Assembly (NCBI GenBank): GCA_030673275.1
Contig: DAOVJL010000108.1
Span: 1 to 5,247, forward strand
Reading direction: 5' to 3'
Origin: Sulfurimonas sp.
Lineage (GTDB): Bacteria > Campylobacterota > Campylobacteria > Campylobacterales > Sulfurimonadaceae
DNA length: 5,247 bases
Below the pieces are notes generated by a model that saw only the letters and a list, made by a program, of their open reading frames with translations, ran no database searches and had not been told where the DNA came from. A program made the position numbers and the translations under genes. Positions 1 through 5,247 of the stretch are shown in pieces (within the stretch, counting starts at the first letter, position 1; each line of letters begins with the position of its first letter).

Positions 1-351
1 AATGATTGGTTGGAATCAAGCAAAGATGTGATTTTATATCATCATGAAAAATATGATGGCAGCGGTTATCCAAATAAAATTATTGGAGATGACATACCAC
101 TAACAGCACGTATATTCAGCATATCGGATGTTTTTGATGCTCTGACTTCAAAAAGACCATATAAAGAGCCTTTTAGCTATGAAAAAACGATGAAAATACT
201 AGAAGATGGCAGAGCAATACATTTTGATCCAGATATGTTAGATGAGTTTTTTAAAATATCAGAAGAACTTTACTTAAACATTAAATCAAAATCTAAAAAT
301 CTGTTAGAAAATGAGCTGGACACTCTTATAAAAAAATATTTTTTAGATTGA
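1..351 (+). CDS. HD-GYP domain protein, C-terminal part (5' end outside window)
   Basis: This is the last 116 residues of a protein whose reading frame is open to the left edge, so the real start lies outside the window; a TTG at 10 is an internal Leu codon. The family hydrolyses cyclic-di-GMP in the cytoplasm using a two- or three-metal centre. Visible here are the hallmark HHEKYDGSGYP (residues 14-24 of the fragment), IPLTARI, the ISDVFDALTS segment with its conserved Asp (41-50), RPYK (52-55) and the HFDP motif (74-77), all in the usual HD-GYP order. The earlier HD metal-binding pair should lie upstream. The tail after HFDP is Lys-rich and helical. Whether a receiver, GAF or membrane sensor domain precedes the HD-GYP domain cannot be seen. 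The gene converges on the histidine kinase with 7 bases between the stops, so the two may form a signalling pair, but this is inference. Family assignment is secure; catalytic activity is likely because the visible key residues are intact. Confidence 0.93.
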   Translation, partial: NDWLESSKDVILYHHEKYDGSGYPNKIIGDDIPLTARIFSISDVFDALTSKRPYKEPFSYEKTMKILEDGRAIHFDPDMLDEFFKISEELYLNIKSKSKNLLENELDTLIKKYFLD

Positions 352-358
352 TCTTCAA

Positions 359-2116
359 TTAAGCGCTTGTTGCGTTGTTTATCTTAATTGTAAAACATAT
401 ACCATCTTCAGTGTTAGCTGCATGAAGTGTGCCATTATGATGATTTTCTATGATTGTTTTTGACATATATAGTCCTAAGCCGGTACCGTTTTTCTCATCT
501 TTTGTCGAGAAATAAGGATCAAAAATTTTCTCTATAATATCTTTTGGTATTCCTCCGCCATTATCGCAAATATGAATAGTGACCCCGTCATCATCTTTGT
601 TGTTTGTAGAGGTAATACTTATTTTCGGATTTATTGTCTTTTTTTCTATAAAGTTATCTTGTGCATTTTTTAAAATATTTAATATCACCTGCATAATCTC
701 GTTTGAATATATTTTTATGTCTTTTTTAGAATCATAATTTTCAATAACTTCAATACCCTCGACATTAAAAGAGCTTTTAATAATATTTATAGCCTTAGAT
801 ATCGGTATGTCAATAGAAGTGTCATCGGCTATTTTGTTTGGTTTGTAAAAGTTTCTAAAATCATCAATAGTTGTTGTCATATTCTGTACTAAGTCACTTA
901 CCTCATCTAGAGACTTATTGAAATATTCTTGACACTCTTCTCTGCCTTCTTCTGTTTTTAAATCGAATACTTCCAGCTGCATTTTTACTTGAAGATTAAT
1001 AGCTATCGAAGATAGTGCTCCCAATGGCTGACGCCATTGATGAGCAATCATACTAATCATCTCACCCATGGCAGCTAGTTTTGATTGAGTGTGAAGTAGT
1101 TTGTCTTTTTTTAGAAGTTCTTTGGAATGATTTTCATGCATATCTCTTAGTGAGAACAGCAGTTTATTAAAAGAGTGATTTAGTAAAATAAACATCATGA
1201 TTATAAATACAACACTAGCAACACCAAGCATTATAGTAAATTCTTGTTGCGCTTTAAAAGTATTTGTTTGGTCATAAAAGAAAATAAGTTTTGCCTGTTC
1301 TTCATCTTTATAATCGTTCATATTATATGTATGTATCATATAAATTGAATCATCTATTTTTATAATCATATTATCTTCTAAGTGGTAAGTTGATGGCAGA
1401 TTTTTAAAAATATGATGAAGGTGACTGTTTATCTTGGTTTGAAGGACATAGTTGTGAATATTAAACGATGATTCTCTTTTAAAAAGTTTTAGATTTTCCT
1501 CTTTAATGAACAGTGCTCCTTCTTGAGAAGTGTATCTTCTTATCTGTTTTATAAAGTAGTTTGGATTAATACCAAAATCCAATGCCCCAAGATATTCGCC
1601 ATTATGAAAAATAGGTATGAGTATTCTGAAAACTGTAGAGTATTTTCCTGTTTCGTATCCAATAAGTGTTTTTTGTTGCTCATGAACAGACTTTACCATT
1701 GGTCTAATGCCGGAAAGATAATCATCATACTTTTCTGGTTTATGCATACGCAAAAACGCTGTTCCATCTGCTCTGTGAAAAAGCATAATCTTAAAATCGG
1801 GATTGACAGCAGTCCACCTGTTCCACTTAGATTCCAGTAAAGTATATAACTCTTCTCGTTTTCCAGCTTTCATCAACTCTTTTGCTTTTGTAGTATTTAA
1901 AACAGTGTCAGCAAGAATGAAATATGTGTCTATTACGCCGTTTACAGTTTGATCTATAGAGTTGTGTAGAGTCTTTTCAGAGTTGTTGTTTGCATTTCTA
2001 ACATTGATTTTCTCCGCACTATAGATCAACACCGCAAAAGTGAATATAAATGTAACTGTTAGCATGAAAACAATGAGTAATACTTTGTTTTTAAAATAAA
2101 CTGAATTTTTAACCAT
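359..2116 (-). CDS. Membrane sensor histidine kinase, dCache-type sensor, HisKA + HATPase_c
   Basis: This 585-residue two-component sensor kinase senses a periplasmic signal and autophosphorylates on His. Residues below count from the ATG at 2116. Membrane segment 1 is about 11-33. The periplasmic part (about 35-285) resembles the dCache_3 family, with FHRADGTAFLRMHKPEKYDDYL starting near 113, then a RILIPIF strand and GALDFGI. Membrane segment 2 is about 293-312. No HAMP is apparent; a Lys/Glu-rich helical linker leads into the DHp helix with H-box AHQWRQPLG and phospho-acceptor H359. The ATPase domain shows N-box NILKNAQDN (480-488), G1 DNGGGIP (518-524), F-box FDPYFSTK (532-539) and G2 GTGLGL (544-549), all intact. 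There is no receiver domain. A GTG at 2125 could give three more residues, but it lies inside the Shine-Dalgarno sequence of the ATG. The ligand cannot be told from sequence. The partner regulator is unknown; the HD-GYP protein converging on it is a candidate. The domain call is strong. Confidence 0.95.
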   Translation of the reverse strand: MVKNSVYFKNKVLLIVFMLTVTFIFTFAVLIYSAEKINVRNANNNSEKTLHNSIDQTVNGVIDTYFILADTVLNTTKAKELMKAGKREELYTLLESKWNRWTAVNPDFKIMLFHRADGTAFLRMHKPEKYDDYLSGIRPMVKSVHEQQKTLIGYETGKYSTVFRILIPIFHNGEYLGALDFGINPNYFIKQIRRYTSQEGALFIKEENLKLFKRESSFNIHNYVLQTKINSHLHHIFKNLPSTYHLEDNMIIKIDDSIYMIHTYNMNDYKDEEQAKLIFFYDQTNTFKAQQEFTIMLGVASVVFIIMMFILLNHSFNKLLFSLRDMHENHSKELLKKDKLLHTQSKLAAMGEMISMIAHQWRQPLGALSSIAINLQVKMQLEVFDLKTEEGREECQEYFNKSLDEVSDLVQNMTTTIDDFRNFYKPNKIADDTSIDIPISKAINIIKSSFNVEGIEVIENYDSKKDIKIYSNEIMQVILNILKNAQDNFIEKKTINPKISITSTNNKDDDGVTIHICDNGGGIPKDIIEKIFDPYFSTKDEKNGTGLGLYMSKTIIENHHNGTLHAANTEDGICFTIKINNATSA

Positions 2117-2121
2117 CAAAG

Positions 2122-2128
2122 TCACCTT
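2122..2128 (-). promoter_or_regulatory. Ribosome binding site that decides the kinase start
   Basis: Read on the minus strand, AAGGTGA lies 5 bases before the ATG at 2116. The alternative GTG start at 2125 is part of this motif and has only a run of A in front of it, so the ATG is preferred. Confidence 0.65.
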
Positions 2129-2193
2129 TTTTAATACTGTTTATAATCGTTTCTTTAACTAATAATAACATAATAATAATTAACGAAAATATA

Positions 2194-2199
2194 ATTATA
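2194..2199 (-). promoter_or_regulatory. Candidate -10 element for the histidine kinase gene
   Basis: On the minus strand this reads TATAAT preceded by a T run, about 78 bases before the kinase ATG. It lies inside the palindrome TATAATTATA (2190-2199), so the same six bases also occur on the plus strand. No convincing -35 is seen, which is common for sigma-70 promoters of Campylobacterota. In DNA this AT-rich a TATAAT arises easily by chance, so confidence is low. A second candidate, TATAAA at 2140-2145 on the minus strand, lies closer to the gene. Confidence 0.3.
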
Positions 2200-2219
2200 A
2201 AATGTAGTTCCTAGCTTTA

Positions 2220-2252
2220 AAATTGTGTTTTATAAAACTACAATCACAATTT
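2220..2252. promoter_or_regulatory. Nested inverted repeats, possible operator upstream of leuD
   Basis: Two perfect symmetric elements overlap here. AAATTGTG (2220-2227) is repeated in inverse as CACAATTT (2245-2252), 8-base arms with a 17-base spacer. Within this lies the 12-base palindrome GTTTTATAAAAC (2227-2238). A third pair, TGTAGTT (2203-2209) and AACTACA (2236-2242), overlaps both. The elements end directly against the extended -10 of the leuD promoter and cover its -35 region, where a bound repressor would block transcription. The symmetry is seen in the sequence; an operator role is inferred, and AT-rich DNA gives some such repeats by chance. No regulator could be named. Confidence 0.35.
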
Positions 2253-2261
2253 AGCTATAAT
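2251..2261 (+). promoter_or_regulatory. Extended -10 promoter of the leuD-leuB-purU operon
   Basis: TTAGC followed by TATAAT (2256-2261) matches the extended -10 type of housekeeping sigma promoters in Campylobacterota, which usually lack a conserved -35 and rely on AT-rich upstream DNA, as seen here. Transcription would start near 2267-2269, giving a leader of about 30 bases. That is too short for a leucine leader peptide with an attenuator, or for a T-box or other riboswitch, so any control probably acts at initiation. Confidence 0.7.
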
Positions 2262-2287
2262 CGCAAAATTAATTACAAATAATAGTT

Positions 2288-2292
2288 AGGAA
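2288..2292 (+). promoter_or_regulatory. Ribosome binding site of leuD
   Basis: AGGAA lies 5 bases before the leuD ATG at 2298. It supports this start, which also matches the usual N-terminus of short LeuD proteins. Confidence 0.65.
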
Positions 2293-2297
2293 TTTAT

Positions 2298-2801
2298 ATG
2301 CAAAAAGCAAACATTGATGGTAAAGTTTGGAGATTCGGTAAAGATATCGACACAGACTTGATTATAGCAGCTCGTTATCTTAATACTTCGGTACCGGAGG
2401 AGCTTGCAAAACATGTCATGGAAGATGCTGATCCTGAATTTGTAAACAAGATGAGCGTTGGTGATGTGATAGTAGCTGGTGATAATTTTGGTTGTGGCAG
2501 CTCTCGTGAACATGCACCAATAGCTCTAAAGGCTGCCGGTGTTGCTGCTATTATTGCACCTACATTTGCAAGAATATTTTATAGAAACTCTTTTAATATG
2601 GGGCTTCCTATTTTTGAACTTCAAGAGAGTGCAGAGATAAAAGAGGGTGATGAAGTCAGTGTTGATATGAATAACGGAACAATTACAAATAAAACTACAG
2701 ATAAAACTTATAACTTTACGCCAATTCCTGCGTTTATGCAAGAACTTATAGATGCTGGTGGGCTTATGAACTTCGCCGTGAACGAAATTAAAGGTAAATA
2801 A
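2298..2801 (+). CDS. leuD: 3-isopropylmalate dehydratase small subunit LeuD
   Basis: LeuD pairs with the [4Fe-4S] subunit LeuC to isomerise 2-isopropylmalate to 3-isopropylmalate in leucine synthesis, in the cytoplasm. The 167-residue protein fits the short LeuD type of about 160-170 residues, rather than the longer enterobacterial form of about 200. It opens with [15 protein letters not shown] (8-22), in which DTD is conserved, followed by ARYLNT. It carries the substrate-loop signature [14 protein letters not shown] (61-74), then [18 protein letters not shown] (87-104), typical of the aconitase swivel domain. It is the first gene of the run and its TAA overlaps the leuB ATG by one base (TAATG), which indicates translational coupling. 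LeuC is not adjacent: upstream lies a divergent kinase. The related homoaconitase or citraconate-type small subunits look similar, but the leuB neighbour favours the leucine pathway. Confidence 0.95.
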   Translation: MQKANIDGKVWRFGKDIDTDLIIAARYLNTSVPEELAKHVMEDADPEFVNKMSVGDVIVAGDNFGCGSSREHAPIALKAAGVAAIIAPTFARIFYRNSFNMGLPIFELQESAEIKEGDEVSVDMNNGTITNKTTDKTYNFTPIPAFMQELIDAGGLMNFAVNEIKGK

Positions 2802-3868
2802 TGAAAAACTATAAAATAGCACTAATCAAAGGTGATGGAATTGGTCCGGAAATTATTGATGAAGCAGTTAAAGTCTTGGATGCTGTGTCTTCATGCTGTG
2901 GTTTTCACTTTGAATACGAAGAAGCTTTAATGGGTGGCTGCGCTTATGATATTACAGGAGATCCTCTTCCTCAAGAGACTATCAGTGCTTCACTTAGAAG
3001 TGATGCTGTCCTTTTTGGTGCTATCGGTGGAGAAAAATGGGATTCACTCCCTCGTGAAAAAAGACCAGAGAGCGGACTTTTAAGATTTAGAAAAGAGCTT
3101 GGCGTGTATGCAAATCTTCGTCCAGCAGTTGTATATGAGGAACTTATTAATGCCTCTTCATTAAAACCTGAGATTATCAAAGGTGTTGATATTATGGTTG
3201 TTCGTGAGCTTATTGGCGGTATCTATTTTGGTGAACCAAAGGGTCGTACTGATGATAAAGGCTGGAATACTATGGTTTATACAAGGATGGAAATTGAGCG
3301 CATAGCACATCAAGCATTTAGAATTGCACAAAAAAGAAGTAAAAGAGTATGTTCTATTGACAAAGCAAATGTTCTAGATGTATCTCAACTTTGGCGTGAT
3401 GTTGTTACTGAGATTTCTGAGCAATATCCAGATGTAGAACTTTCTCACATGTATGTAGATAATGCTGCAATGCAGTTAGTGCTGAATCCAAAACAATTTG
3501 ATGTTATGCTTACCGGAAATATCTTTGGAGATATTTTAAGTGATGAAGCATCTATGCTTTGTGGTTCTATTGGTCTGTTACCATCAGCATCAGTTGGTGA
3601 GAAAATAGGTGTTTATGAGCCTATTCACGGTTCAGCACCAGATATTGCAGGGCAGGGAATAGCTAATCCAATTGCTACAATATCATCTGCTTCTATGATG
3701 CTAAGATATGCTTTAGGTGAAAACGTGGCAGCTGATAAAATAGACTCTGCTATAAAAAGAGCGCTTAAAGAAGGATATAGAACAAAAGATTTAGCTCAGT
3801 ATGATGCTAAAGAGGTCTGCTCAACTAGTGAAATGGGTTCAATAATTGCAAACTATACAGCAAAATGA
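2801..3868 (+). CDS. leuB: 3-isopropylmalate dehydrogenase LeuB
   Basis: LeuB oxidises 3-isopropylmalate with NAD+ and decarboxylates it to 2-oxoisocaproate, the step before transamination to leucine. At 355 residues it has the normal length of bacterial homodimeric LeuB. Seen in order: [10 protein letters not shown] (9-18); GAIGGEKWD (73-81); the substrate-binding arginines in [16 protein letters not shown] (R97, R107) and VVREL (R135); catalytic Y142 in IYFGEP; K188 in DKANVL; D220 in YVDNAAMQ; and the metal-binding D244 and D248 in the [13 protein letters not shown] signature. The NAD-binding [18 protein letters not shown] follows at 273-290, as in LeuB rather than isocitrate dehydrogenase. 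AAAGGT at 2790-2795 gives a good ribosome site for the ATG at 2801, which overlaps the leuD stop. Its own TGA overlaps the next gene by four bases (ATGA). No key residue is missing. Confidence 0.97.
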   Translation: MKNYKIALIKGDGIGPEIIDEAVKVLDAVSSCCGFHFEYEEALMGGCAYDITGDPLPQETISASLRSDAVLFGAIGGEKWDSLPREKRPESGLLRFRKELGVYANLRPAVVYEELINASSLKPEIIKGVDIMVVRELIGGIYFGEPKGRTDDKGWNTMVYTRMEIERIAHQAFRIAQKRSKRVCSIDKANVLDVSQLWRDVVTEISEQYPDVELSHMYVDNAAMQLVLNPKQFDVMLTGNIFGDILSDEASMLCGSIGLLPSASVGEKIGVYEPIHGSAPDIAGQGIANPIATISSASMMLRYALGENVAADKIDSAIKRALKEGYRTKDLAQYDAKEVCSTSEMGSIIANYTAK

Positions 3869-4113
3869 AAACATTAACTTTAGCTAATATATATGAACTT
3901 CAAGGTCTCAAAGAAGAGGCTCTTGATATTTACAAAGAGATCTTAAAAAAAGATCCTTCTAATAGTGATGCTAAAATTGCTATACGAAGACTCTCAGGAA
4001 TGAGAAAAAAGTTTTTAAATGTAAATACTCAGATGAAAGAGTTTTTTTTAAAAATGGATGATGAAGTAGAGTTTAACGAATTTGAAAGGTGGTTATTGAA
4101 GTCATGGAATTAA
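3865..4113 (+). CDS. Small TPR-motif protein of unknown function
   Basis: This 82-residue protein has no named function that I recognise. Residues 3-36 form one full tetratricopeptide repeat: L6, A7, Y10, A19, Y23 and P31 fall at the consensus positions, and the segment reads as two helices ending in KKDPSNSDA. The next stretch (37-52) is a basic helix, [13 protein letters not shown], and the C-terminal third is helical and mixed-charge, ending in WLLKSWN. There is no signal peptide or membrane segment, so it should be cytosolic. A lone TPR usually binds a partner or self-associates. The ATG at 3865 overlaps the leuB stop (ATGA) and has no Shine-Dalgarno sequence in front of it, so translation probably depends on ribosomes finishing leuB. 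It overlaps the following gene by 10 bases. That position, and codon use matching its neighbours, argue it is a real gene. A role with the CiaD-like protein is possible but unproven. Confidence 0.8.
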   Translation: MKTLTLANIYELQGLKEEALDIYKEILKKDPSNSDAKIAIRRLSGMRKKFLNVNTQMKEFFLKMDDEVEFNEFERWLLKSWN

Positions 4114-4460
4114 AAGATGTAATACTATCAACATTGGCAGAGATGGAAGATATAAAACCAATTAATAATGATTCAAAGTCAATAAATGATTTTAAGAAAA
4201 CAATCAAAAAAAAGTCCGAGATTGAGCCTGAAATTGAAATTAAAGATGAAGATGAAGATAAAGATGAGCAAAGTTCTAGCAATGAGATGCAGTTTTTAAC
4301 ATCAATGAGAGAGAGGCTGCTTGTCCTATTTGAAGGCTTTCAAGCACCAAATAATACGAATATAGAGGCTAAGATTGATATGACGCTGAATTTTTTAGAG
4401 TATGTTTTGGTAACGATAGACTCTAGAGTTCAAGAGCTTGAAAAAAGGGATAGAAAGTGA
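4104..4460 (+). CDS. CiaD-like domain protein with acidic linker
   Basis: This 118-residue cytosolic-looking protein has three parts: an N-terminal helix [16 protein letters not shown] (1-16); a charged, probably disordered linker rich in Lys then Asp/Glu (about 24-57); and a compact helical C-terminal domain (62-118) with FLTSMRERLLVLFEGFQ, then IDMTLNFLEYVLVTIDSRVQELEK. From memory, the C-terminal pattern (ER-hydrophobic-VLFEG, then a long helix with NFLE) resembles the C-terminus of Campylobacter jejuni CiaD (Cj0788), whose gene also lies close to purU (Cj0790). This assignment was not checked by search. CiaD is a secreted effector in C. jejuni, but that role should not be carried over to this organism. 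The chosen ATG overlaps the preceding stop by 10 bases; AGGTGG at 4087-4092 is a somewhat distant ribosome site. A GTG at 4089 could add five residues. The TGA overlaps the purU GTG (GTGA), so the gene is coupled to purU. Confidence 0.75.
   Translation: MELKDVILSTLAEMEDIKPINNDSKSINDFKKTIKKKSEIEPEIEIKDEDEDKDEQSSSNEMQFLTSMRERLLVLFEGFQAPNNTNIEAKIDMTLNFLEYVLVTIDSRVQELEKRDRK
4445..4450 (+). promoter_or_regulatory. Ribosome binding site supporting the purU GTG start
   Basis: AAGGGA lies 6 bases before the GTG at 4457, inside the end of the CiaD-like gene. It decides the purU start, since no ATG is in frame near the N-terminus of the ACT domain. Confidence 0.7.
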
Positions 4461-5247
4461 GTCAATACAGAGTTCTCATAGACGCAAATGATGAAAAAGG
4501 CCTAGTTCATAAAGTCTCTAGCGTATTTTATAATAATGATTTAAATATTTTATCTAACAGTGAGTTTGTTGATAAAGAGAATAATAAATTTTTTATGAGA
4601 AGCGTTGTTGATGGTGATATTGAATATTCTAAATTGAAAAAATTATTATCTGATGTACTGCCTTCAAGTGCTACAATAGAAGTAATAGCTCCAAAAAAGA
4701 AAAATATAATCATTATGGCTACAAAAGAGATGCATGCGCTTGGTGACATCTTGATTCGTCATGAAGCCGGAGAGCTTGAAGCAAATATTTTGTGCGTAAT
4801 ATCAAATTATAGTGACCTAGAATCACTGGTTAGTAAGTTTGATATCCCATTTGTAACAATTTCACATGTTGATTTAGATAGAGCAGAGCATGAGACGAAA
4901 ATACTTGAATGTTTGGCTGGCTATAAAGATATAGACTATATTGTTTTAGCAAAATATATGAGAATACTGACTCCTAGATTTGTAGAGGTATATGAAGATA
5001 AGATTATAAATATTCACCACTCTTTCTTACCTGCATTTATTGGAGCAAACCCTTATAAACAAGCTTATGACAGAGGTGTAAAAATCATTGGTGCTACATC
5101 TCATTTTGTTAATAACAATCTAGATGAAGGCCCAATTATAGATCAGGAAGTTATACATGTAGATCATGCTTTTGGCTGGAGAGATATGCAACGCTCTGGT
5201 CGTGATGCAGAAAAAATTGTTCTCTCAAGAGCTTTAAAGTTAGCACT
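4457..5247 (+). CDS. purU: Formyltetrahydrofolate deformylase PurU (3' end outside window)
   Basis: PurU hydrolyses 10-formyltetrahydrofolate to formate and tetrahydrofolate, adjusting the one-carbon pool and feeding formate to purine synthesis. The 263 visible residues are open to the right edge; the family is usually about 275-285 residues, so only a short tail is missing. Residues 1-80 form an ACT regulatory domain (YRVLIDANDEKGLVHKVSSVF), then comes a formyltransferase-fold catalytic domain from about 83. The catalytic triad is intact by analogy with PurN: N185 and H187 in NIHHSFLPAF, and D223 in NLDEGPII. AKYMRIL (165-171) and the ATSHFV segment are typical of PurU, while the ACT domain and the end VDHAFGWRDMQRSGRDAEK separate it from PurN. 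It starts at a GTG that overlaps the stop of the CiaD-like gene (GTGA), with a good ribosome site. It is the fifth gene in the overlapping run. The ACT domain suggests control by a small ligand, as glycine and methionine act on the E. coli enzyme. Confidence 0.96.
   Translation, partial: MSQYRVLIDANDEKGLVHKVSSVFYNNDLNILSNSEFVDKENNKFFMRSVVDGDIEYSKLKKLLSDVLPSSATIEVIAPKKKNIIIMATKEMHALGDILIRHEAGELEANILCVISNYSDLESLVSKFDIPFVTISHVDLDRAEHETKILECLAGYKDIDYIVLAKYMRILTPRFVEVYEDKIINIHHSFLPAFIGANPYKQAYDRGVKIIGATSHFVNNNLDEGPIIDQEVIHVDHAFGWRDMQRSGRDAEKIVLSRALKLA

Noticed and set aside
331..344. Palindrome AAAAAATATTTTTT near the end of the HD-GYP gene as a terminator
   Set aside because: It has no GC stem and lies within coding sequence, so it is not a credible intrinsic terminator.
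1523..1840. A 105-codon plus-strand reading frame opposite the kinase
   Set aside because: It lies wholly within the kinase gene, whose periplasmic domain is well supported; the antisense translation has no recognisable motif.
2262..2297. Leucine attenuator or riboswitch before leuD
   Set aside because: The leader after the predicted start site is only about 30 bases, with no Leu codon run or hairpin.
2286..2822. Two minus-strand reading frames opposite leuD
   Set aside because: They are shadows of leuD, a clear family member, and their translations are Cys/Ile-rich without domain character.
4042..4049. Run of eight T in the TPR gene as a slippage site that would fuse it to the CiaD-like gene
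   Set aside because: The frame of the CiaD-like gene has a TGA at 4083, before its start, so slippage there would end translation instead of making a fusion.
4206..4213. Run of eight A in the CiaD-like gene as a phase-variable tract
   Set aside because: Short A runs encoding Lys are frequent in such AT-rich genes; Campylobacterota phase variation typically uses longer G/C tracts.
4206..4241. KKKSEIEPEIEI in the CiaD-like protein as a MAP-kinase docking site like the one reported for CiaD
   Set aside because: It fits the loose basic-spacer-hydrophobic pattern, but such matches are common in Lys/Ile/Glu-rich linkers, and the organism shows no sign of a host-associated life.
4528..4749. A 73-codon minus-strand frame in the purU region
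   Set aside because: It lies opposite the ACT domain and start of the catalytic domain of PurU, which is intact and starts at the GTG at 4457.

Overview
The window is AT-rich chromosomal DNA, most likely from a free-living member of the Campylobacterota (Epsilonproteobacteria), of the Sulfurimonas/Sulfurovum kind. This is inferred from four things: the Lys/Ile/Asn-rich proteins with AT-rich codons; a histidine kinase with the H-box HQWRQPL that is common in this group; an extended -10 promoter of the form TTTAGCTATAAT; and a CiaD-like gene directly before purU, as in the neighbourhood of these genes in Campylobacter. No search could be run, so the genus is a guess.

Left part (1-2116). The 3' end of a gene for an HD-GYP domain protein, a probable cyclic-di-GMP phosphodiesterase, enters from the left edge. 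It converges on a full-length membrane histidine kinase on the minus strand, with only 7 bases between the two stop codons. The kinase has two membrane segments around a dCache-type periplasmic sensor, then a coiled linker, DHp and ATPase domains. It has no visible HAMP and no receiver domain.

Middle (2117-2297). This is a divergent, very AT-rich intergenic region of about 180 bases. It holds a strong extended -10 for the rightward operon, nested inverted repeats just upstream of it that could be an operator, and a weaker -10 candidate for the kinase.

Right part (2298-5247). Five genes lie on the plus strand with no gaps, each overlapping the next by 1 to 10 bases: leuD, leuB, a small single-TPR protein, a CiaD-like protein with an acidic linker, and purU, which is cut by the right edge. 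LeuD and LeuB carry out successive late steps of leucine synthesis (isopropylmalate isomerisation and oxidative decarboxylation). PurU releases formate from 10-formyltetrahydrofolate and so balances one-carbon units for purine synthesis. The two small genes between them have no established role in either pathway. The large LeuC subunit is not next to leuD here.

I found no RNA genes, mobile elements, CRISPR arrays or clear intrinsic terminators. The most interesting points are the fully overlapping mixed operon, the CiaD-family gene in what looks like a non-pathogen, and the symmetric elements in front of leuD.
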